Shown in pieces: positions 1-8,151 of a stretch of DNA of 64,000 bases. The position numbers were made by a program, and so were the translations under genes. The DNA comes from Psychrobacillus sp. FSL K6-4046 (lineage in GTDB: Bacteria > Bacillota > Bacilli > Bacillales_A > Planococcaceae). The stretch is from contig NZ_CP152020.1 of the NCBI RefSeq assembly GCF_038624605.1, positions 558,001 to 622,000 on the forward strand, in the 5' to 3' direction. The notes beneath the pieces are model-generated. The model worked only from the letters and a program-made list of their open reading frames with translations, did no database searches and was not told where the DNA came from. Positions within the stretch are counted from its first letter, which is position 1, and each line of letters starts with the position of its first letter.

Positions 1-11
1 TTTTGTGTTGT

Positions 12-40
12 TTGTGAAAAGTAGTTAGATTAAGTATAAT
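12..40 (+). promoter_or_regulatory. Probable sigma-A promoter for the SDR gene
   Basis: A TTGTGA hexamer (12-17) is followed after 17 bases by a perfect TATAAT (35-40). The start codon lies about 50 bases downstream. The -35 box is only moderately good, so the call rests mainly on the -10 box and the spacing. Confidence 0.5.
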
Positions 41-89
41 TTTAAATGAACAGGTGTACAATAAAATATCCTTAAAGGAGGAAAAAATC

Positions 90-848
90 ATGAAATTACA
101 AGACAAAGTAGCTATCGTAACTGGAGCAGCATCCGGTATGGGTAAAGCAATCGCAGAAGGCTATGCAGCAGAAGGTGCAAAAGTTGTCGTATCGGACATG
201 AATTTAGAAGGTGCGAAAGCGGTTGCAGAAGCAATCATAGCTAATGGTGGAACTGCATTTGCAATTGACACAAATGTAACTAAGGATGACGATCTTACTC
301 GTTTATTTGATGAAACGGTTAAAACGTATGGCAAGCTAGATATCCTTGTAAATAACGCTGGAATTATGGATGGCATGGAGCCAGTAAATGAAATTTCAGA
401 TGCACGCTGGGATATGGTATTTGCAGTGAATACTACAGCAACAATGAAAACAATGCGTATTGCAACTGACCTTTTCTTAAAACAAGGAAGCGGTGTAATT
501 GTTAACAACATTTCTGCTGGTGGTCTTTATGGAGGACGTGCTGGGGCAGCTTATACAGCTTCTAAGCATGCAGTTGTTGGTTTAACTAAAAACACAGCAT
601 TCATGTTTGCTGACAAAGGAATCCGTTGTAACGGAATTGCACCAGGTGCAGTAATAACAAATATCTCTTCCACTATGAACAACGTGAGCCCATACGGAGC
701 TGGAAAACAACAGCTAGGTATGCCATTAAACCCACGTGCTGGACAACCTGAAGAAATCGCAAAACTTGCTATCTTCTTAGGCTCTGAAGATGCTAGCTTC
801 ATCAATGGTGTAGTAGTAACAGCTGATGGCGGTTGGACTACTTACTAA
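90..848 (+). CDS. Short-chain dehydrogenase/reductase (SDR), classical type
   Basis: This 252-residue protein is a classical SDR oxidoreductase of the FabG-like class. The Rossmann glycine motif TGAASGMG lies at residues 11-18 and NNAG at 88-91. The catalytic Ser is near 142, with Tyr155 and Lys159 in a YxxxK motif. An Asp at the end of the second strand (residue 36) favours NAD(H) over NADP(H). The ATG at 90 was chosen because AAAGGAGG sits seven to nine bases upstream; the frame is open back to 54 but without a ribosome site. The gene stands alone between its own promoter and a strong terminator. The substrate cannot be read from the sequence. Confidence 0.9.
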   Translation: MKLQDKVAIVTGAASGMGKAIAEGYAAEGAKVVVSDMNLEGAKAVAEAIIANGGTAFAIDTNVTKDDDLTRLFDETVKTYGKLDILVNNAGIMDGMEPVNEISDARWDMVFAVNTTATMKTMRIATDLFLKQGSGVIVNNISAGGLYGGRAGAAYTASKHAVVGLTKNTAFMFADKGIRCNGIAPGAVITNISSTMNNVSPYGAGKQQLGMPLNPRAGQPEEIAKLAIFLGSEDASFINGVVVTADGGWTTY

Positions 849-865
849 TAGGTAAAAAAATTCTC

Positions 866-902
866 AACCACTGAAGTTACTTTTAACTTCAGTGGTTTTT
901 TA
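866..902 (+). terminator. Rho-independent terminator of the SDR gene
   Basis: A perfect 13-bp inverted repeat (866-878 with 885-897) is followed directly by a run of T. Confidence 0.9.
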
Positions 903-917
903 TATTTGTAAATAGGA

Positions 918-944
918 TGAAACCTTTGGTTGCATTTTCTCGTA
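918..944 (+). promoter_or_regulatory. Sigma-W-type ECF promoter of the pspA operon
   Basis: TGAAAC (918-923) and CGTA (941-944) are separated by 17 bases. This matches the extracytoplasmic sigma-W consensus (TGAAAC, 16-17 bases, CGTA). In B. subtilis the homologous pspA/ydjFGHI operon belongs to the sigma-W regulon, which fits. Sigma-X or sigma-M could share the site. Confidence 0.75.
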
Positions 945-1082
945 TAAAAGATATAACTCATAGGTAAGGTAGCTTAAAATAGCTCCAATTTAAAATGGTG
1001 ATAAGAACAGAAATCCCTTACAGTTGTAGGAGTTATATCCAATTGTTAAACTATAATATAAAACGATAAGGGAGAGTGCATA

Positions 1083-1802
1083 ATGGAAATTTTAAGAAGA
1101 TTCCGTGACATTATGTCGAGTAACATCAATGCTTTATTGGATAAGGCAGAGGATCCAGAAAAAATGATTGACCAATACTTACGCGACCTAAATAGAGATC
1201 TTGGTAAAGTAAAATCTGAAACAGCAACAATTATGGCTGCTGAAAAACGTGCGACACGCGAGCTAGAGGAGTGTCAAAAAGATATCGCAAATATGCAAAA
1301 GTATGCAATAAAGGCATTAGAAGCAGGTAATGAAGAGGATGCAAGGAAATTCCTGAGCAAAAAGGCAGAATGCACGGCGAAGGAAACCGATTTAAAAACG
1401 GCAAAAGAATTAGCCTCCGCGAATACGGTTCAAATGAGACAAATGCACGATAAGCTAGTAGAGGATATTGGAGAACTGGAATCTAGAAGATCCATTCTTA
1501 AAGGAAAAGCTTCTGTAGCCAAGACTCAGAAGAGGGTCAACGAATTTGCAACTTCCGTAGGAGGGGCAACTCGTTCAATGTCTGCATTTGATAAAATGGA
1601 AGCTAGAATAAACCAGGAGCTAGATGAAGCAAATGCAATGGCTGAGCTAAACAAAGGCACAGGTGAAAACATTGAGGATCTTGCTTCTAAGTATGATACA
1701 GATTCAAATGTGGAAAACGAACTTTCTGCACTGAAGGCTCAATTAAACGTAGATGATGAGCTGGCAGCTTTAAAGGAACAGCTACAAACGAAAGAAGAAT
1801 AG
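1083..1802 (+). CDS. pspA: PspA/IM30 family phage-shock protein
   Basis: This 239-residue, almost wholly charged coiled-coil protein belongs to the PspA/IM30/LiaH family, whose members assemble into rings or rods on the inner face of stressed membranes. The N-terminus (MEILRRFRDIMSSNINALLD) is the amphipathic membrane-binding helix, followed by the conserved stretch around KAEDPEKMIDQYLRDL (about 21-36). The ATG follows a GGGAG ribosome site. It is the first of four genes in the same order as B. subtilis ydjF-ydjG-ydjH-ydjI, behind a sigma-W-like promoter, so a role in envelope stress is well supported. Confidence 0.93.
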   Translation: MEILRRFRDIMSSNINALLDKAEDPEKMIDQYLRDLNRDLGKVKSETATIMAAEKRATRELEECQKDIANMQKYAIKALEAGNEEDARKFLSKKAECTAKETDLKTAKELASANTVQMRQMHDKLVEDIGELESRRSILKGKASVAKTQKRVNEFATSVGGATRSMSAFDKMEARINQELDEANAMAELNKGTGENIEDLASKYDTDSNVENELSALKAQLNVDDELAALKEQLQTKEE

Positions 1803-1814
1803 AGTAGACATAAT

Positions 1815-1846
1815 AAATAGGCTGTGGCATACGCTGCAGCCTATTT
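1815..1846 (+). other. Intergenic stem-loop between pspA and ydjG
   Basis: A 10-bp inverted repeat (1815-1824 with 1837-1846) is followed by a run of A, not T. It is therefore not a standard terminator on the plus strand. It may act as an RNA processing or 3'-end stabilising element that raises pspA mRNA relative to the downstream genes. Confidence 0.5.
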
Positions 1847-1879
1847 AAAAAATAGTACGAAAAGGCGAGGAGCGAAAAG

Positions 1880-2908
1880 ATGGTTATCCATTATAAATGT
1901 CCAAACTGTGGATCTGATATGGAATTTGACAGCACTTCAGGTATGTTGTCCTGTAATAGCTGTGGTAGAAAGGATAACATAGAGGACTTCTCAGATGAAT
2001 ATATTACGACGACATTTGAGGAGGACGAAGCAAAGCAATACAATTGCAACAACTGTGGAGCTGTTATTATCACGGAGGCAGATACGACAGCCACTAGCTG
2101 CAGTTTTTGTGGAGCGGCTGTAGTATTAGGGGACAGATTGTCCGGTGATCTTGCTCCTGCTAAGGTTATTCCCTTTACCATTAATAAGGAACAGGCGATG
2201 GAAGCATTTCGTAAATGGTGTAAGAACGGTCGGCTAACACCTGCTGGATTTATGACTGCGGACAGAGTAAAAGGAATCACCGGGATCTATGTGCCCTTTT
2301 GGCTGTATGATTTAGATACAAAGGCAAAAGTCGATGCAGTTGGTACAAAGGTGAGAACCTATACAAGAGGTGACTATATTTATACGGAAACTAAGTTCTA
2401 TGATGTATATCGAGATTTAGATCTTAGGTATGTAAAGGTACCTGTTGATGCATCTGAAAAGCTGGACGATGAGCTAATGGATAAGCTGGAGCCGTATGAT
2501 TACAGCAATTTAAAGGATTTTAAAACTCCTTATTTAGCAGGCTATATTGCGGAAAAATACAATTATACAGACCAGGAACTATTCTCTAGAGTCAAAACGA
2601 AGGTGCAGCCATACATAGACAGTTATATTATCTCTTCAGTTGCTGGTTACTTCTCCGTTCAATATAAAAATAAACAAATTAATACAAATAAGAAAACGGC
2701 ACACTATGTCCTTTTACCAGTTTGGATGGTTTATTATGATTTTGGCAATAAAGAGCATATTTTTGCTATGAATGGCCAGACAGGAAAAGTAGTAGGAAAG
2801 CCACCGCTTAGTATGGGCAAGGTTGCTGGCTGGTTTAGTGGTATAGCTGCCGCGTCCTTTATTATACTGAAGGGCATTTCCTTTGCAGTTGGTGGTGTTC
2901 TATGGTGA
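1880..2908 (+). CDS. ydjG: YdjG-type zinc-ribbon membrane-associated protein
   Basis: The protein has 342 residues and opens with two TFIIB-like zinc ribbons. Cys pairs lie at about 7/10 and 25/28, then 56/59 and 74/77. A long middle domain follows, and a hydrophobic segment near 315-340 probably anchors the C-terminus. Its place between pspA and the TPM-domain gene matches B. subtilis ydjG. The family is thought to work with YdjH and YdjI at the membrane under stress; its biochemical role is not visible here. The last codons overlap ydjH by 7 bases, indicating translational coupling. Confidence 0.85.
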   Translation: MVIHYKCPNCGSDMEFDSTSGMLSCNSCGRKDNIEDFSDEYITTTFEEDEAKQYNCNNCGAVIITEADTTATSCSFCGAAVVLGDRLSGDLAPAKVIPFTINKEQAMEAFRKWCKNGRLTPAGFMTADRVKGITGIYVPFWLYDLDTKAKVDAVGTKVRTYTRGDYIYTETKFYDVYRDLDLRYVKVPVDASEKLDDELMDKLEPYDYSNLKDFKTPYLAGYIAEKYNYTDQELFSRVKTKVQPYIDSYIISSVAGYFSVQYKNKQINTNKKTAHYVLLPVWMVYYDFGNKEHIFAMNGQTGKVVGKPPLSMGKVAGWFSGIAAASFIILKGISFAVGGVLW

Positions 2909-3678
2909 AAAAGTATTCTATTTTATTCATTGCACTATTCCTTTTATTGCTTCCTATAGGACTAACCGAAGCAGCCGACACAAAGCAACGCGTTTTTGAT
3001 GAGGCAGGGCTATTATCTGCTAGCGAGATAGAAGCACTAGAGAAACTGTCATCCGAATATAGCGAGAAAAACGAAACAGATTTTGTATTCCTTACAACTG
3101 ATGGAGCAGATGATAAGGGTCTAGATACTTACGTAGAAGACTTTGCAGATCGAACAGGAATTGGCTACGGAAAGCACAATGGCAGTGCTGCCATTGTAGG
3201 CATAGATATGGCCAGCAGAGATGTTGTATTAAGGGGCTTCGATAAAGCTAAGGAATACCTTGATGATCAAAGAATGGATCTACTCAGAGATAAAATAACT
3301 CCTTCCCTATCAGTGGGAAACTATTACGAAGCATTTAGTGATTTTATCCTTACCGCGGATAAATATATGGAATATAATCCTGGTGTAAATCCTGAAAGTA
3401 TCCTTTTCAAATGGTGGTTCCAGCTTGGAGCTTCTCTAGCTCTTGGCGGTATAATTGTTGGTATGATGGCATTTAACTCGGGAGGTAGGGTAACAGTAAA
3501 TAGTAGAACCTACTTTGAAGAAAATAATTCAAGAATAAACAGTAAGCGTGATGTCTTCGTCAATCAAACGGTTTCCAAAGTAAAGAAGCCTACGAACAAT
3601 AATAATGGTGGAGGAAGCAGTGGTGGCGGAGTTACAAGTGGTGGTAGATCATTTAGCGGAAGTAGCGGGAAATTTTAA
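2902..3678 (+). CDS. ydjH: TPM-domain membrane protein (YdjH/YgcG-like)
   Basis: The 258-residue protein starts with a signal peptide (hydrophobic core about 5-23). A TPM domain spans about 28-155 and begins with the typical FDEAGLLSASEIEALE stretch. A transmembrane segment lies near 170-188, followed by a flexible tail rich in Asn, Gly and Ser that ends in GGRSFSGSSGKF. This is the YgcG-like layout of a membrane-tethered extracytoplasmic TPM domain. The ATG overlaps the end of ydjG. It is the third gene of the ydjFGHI-type operon. The function is inferred only from the operon. Confidence 0.85.
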   Translation: MVKKYSILFIALFLLLLPIGLTEAADTKQRVFDEAGLLSASEIEALEKLSSEYSEKNETDFVFLTTDGADDKGLDTYVEDFADRTGIGYGKHNGSAAIVGIDMASRDVVLRGFDKAKEYLDDQRMDLLRDKITPSLSVGNYYEAFSDFILTADKYMEYNPGVNPESILFKWWFQLGASLALGGIIVGMMAFNSGGRVTVNSRTYFEENNSRINSKRDVFVNQTVSKVKKPTNNNNGGGSSGGGVTSGGRSFSGSSGKF

Positions 3679-3715
3679 CAGTTAAAGCTTACTTAATCAT
3701 GAAGGGAATGAGGAT

Positions 3716-4717
3716 ATGTCTTTTTTTAGAAACCAATTTTCAGATGTGGTGGAATGGCGAGAATTCAGAGAAGATATGATTTTTTGGAAGTGGAGCAATG
3801 AAGAAATTAAGAAAGGGAGTAAGCTAATCATTCGACCTGGTCAGGACGCTGTGTTTTTCAATGGTGGACGCATCGAAGGAGTCTTCGAGGACGACGGCGA
3901 ATATGATATTGAGTCTCAAATCATACCGTTTCTTTCTACATTAAAAGGGTTTAGATTTGGATTTAATAGTGGGATGCGCGTGGAGGTTCTTTTCGTCAAT
4001 ACGAAGGAATTTACTGTAAAATGGGGAACACAGAATCCAATTAATATTCCAACGCCTCAGATGCCAGGTGGAATGCCTATTCGAGCGAACGGAACATTCA
4101 ACTTTAAAGTAAATGACTACATGGCCCTAATCGACAAGATTGCTGGTGTTCGCACAAGCTATCTAGTAGAGGACATTAAAATTCGTATTACCTCTGTTTT
4201 AGATCAGCTATTAATGAAATGGATTAGCAAAGAAGGCAAGGATATGTTCAACCTTCAGGCTAATGCCTCAGATATAGCTAGCGGTATTAAAGACGATTTA
4301 GACATGCAAATCATGGATATGGGGATGAAAATCACTGGCTTCCATATTATGAGCTTCAATTATCCTAAGGAGATTCAAGATATGATTACCAAAAATGCTT
4401 CTCATGGCATGATTGGAGATCTCTCTAAATATCAGCAGGTTTCTGTTACAGATGCAATGGCCTCTGGAAAGCTTTCTGGATCAGGCACGGCTTCAGACAT
4501 GGCAGGAATGATGATGGGTATGAACATGGCAAATGAAATGATGAAAAACATGAACCAAAGTAACCCGAGCCAAGGTCAAAGCCAGTCTTCATCACAAAAT
4601 AACCAATCGAGCAGTGGAAACTCAAGCAATGGTCAAATGCCAAACTTCTGTCCAAACTGCGGACAAAAAACAACTGGTGCCAACTTCTGTCCGAACTGTG
4701 GACAAAAGCTAGTTTAA
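3716..4717 (+). CDS. ydjI: SPFH-domain protein with C-terminal zinc ribbons (YdjI)
   Basis: The protein has 333 residues. The N-terminal two thirds is an SPFH/virion-core-like domain. A Met- and Ser/Gln-rich linker (about 255-305) leads to two short CPNCGQK knuckles at about 312-328. In B. subtilis the homologous YdjI recruits PspA to the membrane, and YdjG and YdjH are needed with it; the identical gene order here supports the same module. A ribosome site GGAATGAGG precedes the ATG. A terminator-like hairpin closes the operon downstream. Confidence 0.88.
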   Translation: MSFFRNQFSDVVEWREFREDMIFWKWSNEEIKKGSKLIIRPGQDAVFFNGGRIEGVFEDDGEYDIESQIIPFLSTLKGFRFGFNSGMRVEVLFVNTKEFTVKWGTQNPINIPTPQMPGGMPIRANGTFNFKVNDYMALIDKIAGVRTSYLVEDIKIRITSVLDQLLMKWISKEGKDMFNLQANASDIASGIKDDLDMQIMDMGMKITGFHIMSFNYPKEIQDMITKNASHGMIGDLSKYQQVSVTDAMASGKLSGSGTASDMAGMMMGMNMANEMMKNMNQSNPSQGQSQSSSQNNQSSSGNSSNGQMPNFCPNCGQKTTGANFCPNCGQKLV

Positions 4718-4735
4718 TCCAATAAATATGTAAAC

Positions 4736-4776
4736 AAGGGATAATCACAACCTGTTCGGGTGGATTATCCCTTTAT
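4736..4776 (+). terminator. Terminator of the pspA-ydjI operon
   Basis: An 11-bp inverted repeat (4736-4746 with 4763-4773) is followed by a short, interrupted T run. Its place straight after ydjI supports it, but the U-tract is weak. Confidence 0.6.
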
Positions 4777-4933
4777 TGTGGGTCAGGTTAAGCTAAGCGG
4801 TGATAAATCTGTGCGAACGATGATAAAACTAAGTAACGTAAGAGTAAAGTGTGATCATATCTTGCGCTGCTAACTGAATCTAACGAAAACCTATGCTATA
4901 TTATTCATAGGGATTTACGAAAGGATGTTTGGA

Positions 4934-7123
4934 ATGGCAAAACGCTTAGTATTAGCAGAAAAACCATCTGTGGCAAGAGATATTGCAAGAGTACTTAAAT
5001 GTGATAAAAAAGGAAATGGCTATATAGAGGGTAAAGATTATGTAGTGACTTGGGCTCTAGGGCACCTCGTAACATTAGCAGACCCAGAAAGCTATGATGT
5101 TAAATATAAAACATGGAATTTAGAAGATTTACCGATGTTACCAGAAAGCCTTAAACTGTCTGTGATTAAACAATCAGGTAAACAATATAATGCTGTTAAA
5201 TCGCAGCTTACACGTGGTGATATTAATGAGATTATTATTGCTACCGATGCTGGACGAGAAGGCGAGCTAGTTGCGCGCTGGATTATCGCTAAAGCAAAGG
5301 TGAATAAGCCGGTTAAACGTCTTTGGATTTCATCCGTAACAGATAAAGCGATCAAGGATGGCTTTGCAAACTTAAAACCAGGTAAAGCATATGAAAACCT
5401 TTATGCTTCTGCAGTAGCCCGTTCTGAGGCAGATTGGTACATTGGGCTTAATGCCAGCCGTGCACTATCTACCAAATTTAATGCACAGCTTAATTGTGGA
5501 CGAGTTCAGACTCCAGTAGTGGCGATTATTGCAAAGCGTGAGGATGAGATCAAGCATTTCAAAGCGCAAACCTACTATGGAATTGAAGCGCAAACAGTAG
5601 ATAATTTAAAGCTTACTTGGCAGGATGCAAAAGGAAATGGTCGTAGCTTTGAAAAAGAAAAAGTAGACGCGATCGTGAAAAAGCTTGGTAAAGGTAACGC
5701 TACCGTAACAGAAATTGAGAAAAAGCCGAAGAAGTCATTCGCCCCTGGCCTGTATGATTTAACTGAGCTGCAACGTGATGCCAATAAAATCTTTGGCTAC
5801 TCTGCAAAAGATACGTTGAATATCATGCAAAAGCTGTATGAGCAACACAAGGTATTAACTTATCCACGTACAGATTCACGTTTCATCTCATCCGATATTG
5901 TGAGCACTCTCCCAGAACGTTTGAAAGCCTGCGCGGTGGGTGAGTATCGACCATTAGCAAATAAAATCTTAAGCAAGCCTATCAAGTCCTCTAAATCATT
6001 TGTAGATGACAGCAAGGTATCGGATCACCATGCAATTATACCAACGGAAGGTTATGTAAACTTCTCTGCCTTCAATGATAAGGAACGTAAAATTTATGAT
6101 TTAGTTGTAAAACGTTTCCTAGCGGTGATGTTCCCTGCATTTGAGTACGAACAATTAACGTTGCGTGCGAAAATTGGTGACGAGAACTTTGTTGCTAGAG
6201 GAAAAACGATATTAGTGAGTGGTTGGAAAGAAGTTTATCAAAATCATATGGAAGATGAGTCAACGGAGGATTTAAAGGAACAGATTTTACCACGCATCGA
6301 AAAGGGAGATTCTTTACATGTTAAGTTAATAGCTCAAACGTCGGGTCAAACAAAATCACCTGCACGTTTCAATGAAGCTACGTTACTAACTGCAATGGAA
6401 AACCCTACAAAATATATGGAAACGCAGGATAAACAGCTCGCGGACACGTTAAAATCCACCGGTGGACTAGGGACAGTTGCAACTCGTGCGGATATCATTG
6501 ATAAGCTATTCAACTCATTTTTAATTGAGAAGCGTGGGAAAGATATTCATATTACATCAAAAGGCCGTCAGCTGCTTGACCTAGTACCTGAAGAGTTAAA
6601 ATCTCCGACGTTAACTGGTGAGTGGGAGCAAAAGCTGGAAGCAATCGCTAAAGGGAAATTGAAAAAAGAAGTTTTCATAGCCGAAATGAAGAACTATACG
6701 AAAGAAATCGTTTCTGATATTAAAGGCAGTAATAAAAAATATAAGCACGACAATATATCCACTAAAACTTGTCCTGACTGTGGAAAACCTATGCTTGAAG
6801 TGAACGGCAAAAAAGGTAAAATGCTTGTGTGTCAAGATCGGGAATGTGGTCACCGTAAAAATGTGGCACGCGTGACTAACGCTCGTTGCCCACAATGTAA
6901 GAAAAAGTTAGAGCTTCGCGGGGAAGGTGATGGTCAAATCTTCGTATGTAAATGTGGTCACCGTGAGAAGCTATCTGCTTTTGAGGCTCGTCGCAAAAAA
7001 GAAGGCGGCGGTAAAGTAGATAAAAAATCAGTGCAGCAGTACTTGAAAAAGCAAAATAAAGAAGAAGAACCGATTAATAATGCATTTGCGGATTTATTAA
7101 AAGGTATAAAATTCGATAAATAA
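4934..7123 (+). CDS. topB: DNA topoisomerase III
   Basis: This is a full-length type IA topoisomerase of 729 residues, which passes single strands and resolves recombination or replication intermediates. The N-terminal Toprim domain contains the acidic motif ATDAGREGE, and the active-site Tyr sits in TYPRTDSR. Two Cys-rich topoisomerase zinc-finger repeats lie near the C-terminus (CPDCGKPM...CQDREC and CPQCKKK...CKCGH). The ATG at 4934 was preferred to the one at 4925 because AAAGGA lies eight bases before the former but abuts the latter. The start MAKRLVLAEKPSVARD also fits the family. Confidence 0.95.
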   Translation: MAKRLVLAEKPSVARDIARVLKCDKKGNGYIEGKDYVVTWALGHLVTLADPESYDVKYKTWNLEDLPMLPESLKLSVIKQSGKQYNAVKSQLTRGDINEIIIATDAGREGELVARWIIAKAKVNKPVKRLWISSVTDKAIKDGFANLKPGKAYENLYASAVARSEADWYIGLNASRALSTKFNAQLNCGRVQTPVVAIIAKREDEIKHFKAQTYYGIEAQTVDNLKLTWQDAKGNGRSFEKEKVDAIVKKLGKGNATVTEIEKKPKKSFAPGLYDLTELQRDANKIFGYSAKDTLNIMQKLYEQHKVLTYPRTDSRFISSDIVSTLPERLKACAVGEYRPLANKILSKPIKSSKSFVDDSKVSDHHAIIPTEGYVNFSAFNDKERKIYDLVVKRFLAVMFPAFEYEQLTLRAKIGDENFVARGKTILVSGWKEVYQNHMEDESTEDLKEQILPRIEKGDSLHVKLIAQTSGQTKSPARFNEATLLTAMENPTKYMETQDKQLADTLKSTGGLGTVATRADIIDKLFNSFLIEKRGKDIHITSKGRQLLDLVPEELKSPTLTGEWEQKLEAIAKGKLKKEVFIAEMKNYTKEIVSDIKGSNKKYKHDNISTKTCPDCGKPMLEVNGKKGKMLVCQDRECGHRKNVARVTNARCPQCKKKLELRGEGDGQIFVCKCGHREKLSAFEARRKKEGGGKVDKKSVQQYLKKQNKEEEPINNAFADLLKGIKFDK

Positions 7124-7132
7124 CTACAAAAG

Positions 7133-7167
7133 ATGAGTTGGATCATATTTGACCAGCTCATTTTTTG
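7133..7167 (+). terminator. Terminator of topB
   Basis: A 9-bp stem with one G-T pair (7133-7141 with 7153-7161) is followed by six T. Confidence 0.85.
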
Positions 7168-7189
7168 TACAAAAAAAGTGCTCATTAAA

Positions 7190-7216
7190 ACACAAAAAAG
7201 ACCTTCTTCAAGGTCT
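7190..7216 (-). terminator. Minus-strand terminator of the small gene at 7219-7374
   Basis: On the minus strand the repeat AGACCTT/AAGGTCT (7210-7216 with 7199-7205) is followed by a T run. It lies three bases past the stop codon. Confidence 0.8.
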
Positions 7217-7218
7217 AG

Positions 7219-7374
7219 TCATTTCAGTTCGCTATTTACATGTTCGCGAATGATAAGTAATTCAATAACATCTTGTGAGGAATAGGAATAAGGTGCATTT
7301 TCAGGTATGAGTTCATTAAATTGTTTTACTAGGTCATTAAGGATGTCTACATAAAAATCGTTTAAGTTTATCAT
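7219..7374 (-). CDS. Small acidic protein of unknown function
   Basis: This 51-residue protein begins MINLNDFYVDILNDLVKQFN. The start at 7374 is set by AAAAGGAG seven bases upstream; an upstream in-frame ATG has no ribosome site. There is no signal peptide or membrane segment, and most of it should be helical. Its own terminator and good ribosome site argue that it is a real gene. The family is not recognised. It lies between topB and the copper regulon, facing the opposite way from both. Confidence 0.65.
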   Translation of the reverse strand: MINLNDFYVDILNDLVKQFNELIPENAPYSYSSQDVIELLIIREHVNSELK

Positions 7375-7473
7375 TTTGTTCTCCTTTTTCTTTTTTAGAA
7401 GCATGAACTATTCTATTTCATTTTATTCATCCGACTTGAATTTATTATTCTCGAAAATTTAAAATCATTTCAT

Positions 7474-7502
7474 TTGCATACCCCTAAAGGGTATCATATA
7501 CT
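7474..7502 (+). promoter_or_regulatory. csoR promoter with embedded CsoR operator
   Basis: TTGCAT (7474-7479) and TATACT (7497-7502) are 17 bases apart, a good sigma-A promoter. The 17-bp palindrome ATACCCCTAAAGGGTAT (7478-7494) fills the spacer. It matches the known CsoR operator pattern of facing TACCC/GGGTA arms. Apo-CsoR bound here would block RNA polymerase; copper would release it. Confidence 0.88.
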
Positions 7503-7528
7503 GTAAATAAGAATAGGAGGTTGGTTAC

Positions 7529-7858
7529 TTGGACAATGTAATAGAGGAAAATACAATATTACCAACTGATTTGTCCTGTAGGAAAAGTCACCATCCTGAT
7601 CATGTAAAAAAAGATTTAACCAATAGACTGAATCGGGTGGAAGGTCAAATCCGGGGTATTAAAGGGATGGTTGAGAAGGATATCTATTGTGATGATATTA
7701 TCACTCAGCTGTCGGCAACTCAGTCGGCTTTAAATAGTGTCGCTAAAGTTCTTTTGCAAGGGCATTTAAAAGGCTGCGTAGCTGAAAGGCTAGCAGAAGG
7801 CGATGAAGAAGTATTAGATGAATTACTTGTGACGATTCAAAAACTAATGAGAAAATAG
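7529..7858 (+). CDS. csoR: Copper-sensing repressor CsoR
   Basis: A 109-residue all-helical repressor of the CsoR/RcnR family. The copper ligands expected for CsoR are present as Cys54 (IYCDDI), His79 and Cys83 (GHLKGC). The conserved NRLNRVEGQIRGI stretch lies at about 32-44. Translation probably starts at TTG 7529, eight bases after AGGAGG. Copper binding lowers DNA affinity, so the operon switches on when Cu(I) rises. The operator lies in its own promoter, giving autoregulation. copZ starts 11 bases downstream and copA follows. Confidence 0.95.
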   Translation: MDNVIEENTILPTDLSCRKSHHPDHVKKDLTNRLNRVEGQIRGIKGMVEKDIYCDDIITQLSATQSALNSVAKVLLQGHLKGCVAERLAEGDEEVLDELLVTIQKLMRK

Positions 7859-7869
7859 GAGGAATGGAA

Positions 7870-8079
7870 ATGTTAAATCAAGTTACATTAGAAGTTAAAG
7901 GTATGTCATGTGGACATTGCGTTAAGTCAGTAGAAACGAGTGTAGGTAATCTTGATGGCGTAGAGCAAGTAAAAGTCTATTTGGAATCGGGCAAAGTAGA
8001 TGTTTCCTATGAAGAAGATAAAGTTACTCTAGCTAAAATTAAAGATGCGATCGATGAGCAAGGCTACGACGTTCAATAA
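7870..8079 (+). CDS. copZ: Copper chaperone CopZ
   Basis: A 69-residue heavy-metal-associated (HMA) domain protein with the Cu(I)-binding motif GMSCGHC near residues 11-17 and the usual small ferredoxin-like fold length. It carries cytosolic Cu(I) to the CopA ATPase encoded next. The ATG at 7870 was chosen because AGGAGG ends seven bases before it; the ATG at 7864 is only one base from that site. Terminator-like pairing follows the gene, so copZ may be made in excess over copA. Confidence 0.93.
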   Translation: MLNQVTLEVKGMSCGHCVKSVETSVGNLDGVEQVKVYLESGKVDVSYEEDKVTLAKIKDAIDEQGYDVQ

Positions 8080-8084
8080 TAGAT

Positions 8085-8112
8085 AGGGTGCTAATTAGCA
8101 CTCTCTTTATTT
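8085..8112 (+). terminator. Short terminator or attenuator between copZ and copA
   Basis: The inverted repeat GTGCTAATTAGCAC (8088-8101), extended by flanking pairs, is followed by CTTTATTT. It may let some transcripts end after copZ while others read through into copA. Confidence 0.6.
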
Positions 8113-8121
8113 AATCTGAAT

Positions 8122-8138
8122 ATACCCCCTAGCCGTAT
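8122..8138 (+). promoter_or_regulatory. Degenerate CsoR-operator-like site before copA
   Basis: ATACCCCCTAGCCGTAT has the same 17-base length as the csoR operator. It keeps the whole left arm (ATACCCC) and the outer right arm (GTAT) but loses the inner GGG. It lies 14 bases before the copA start. It may be a weak second site or a decayed one. Confidence 0.4.
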
Positions 8139-8151
8139 GTGAGGAGAGGTA

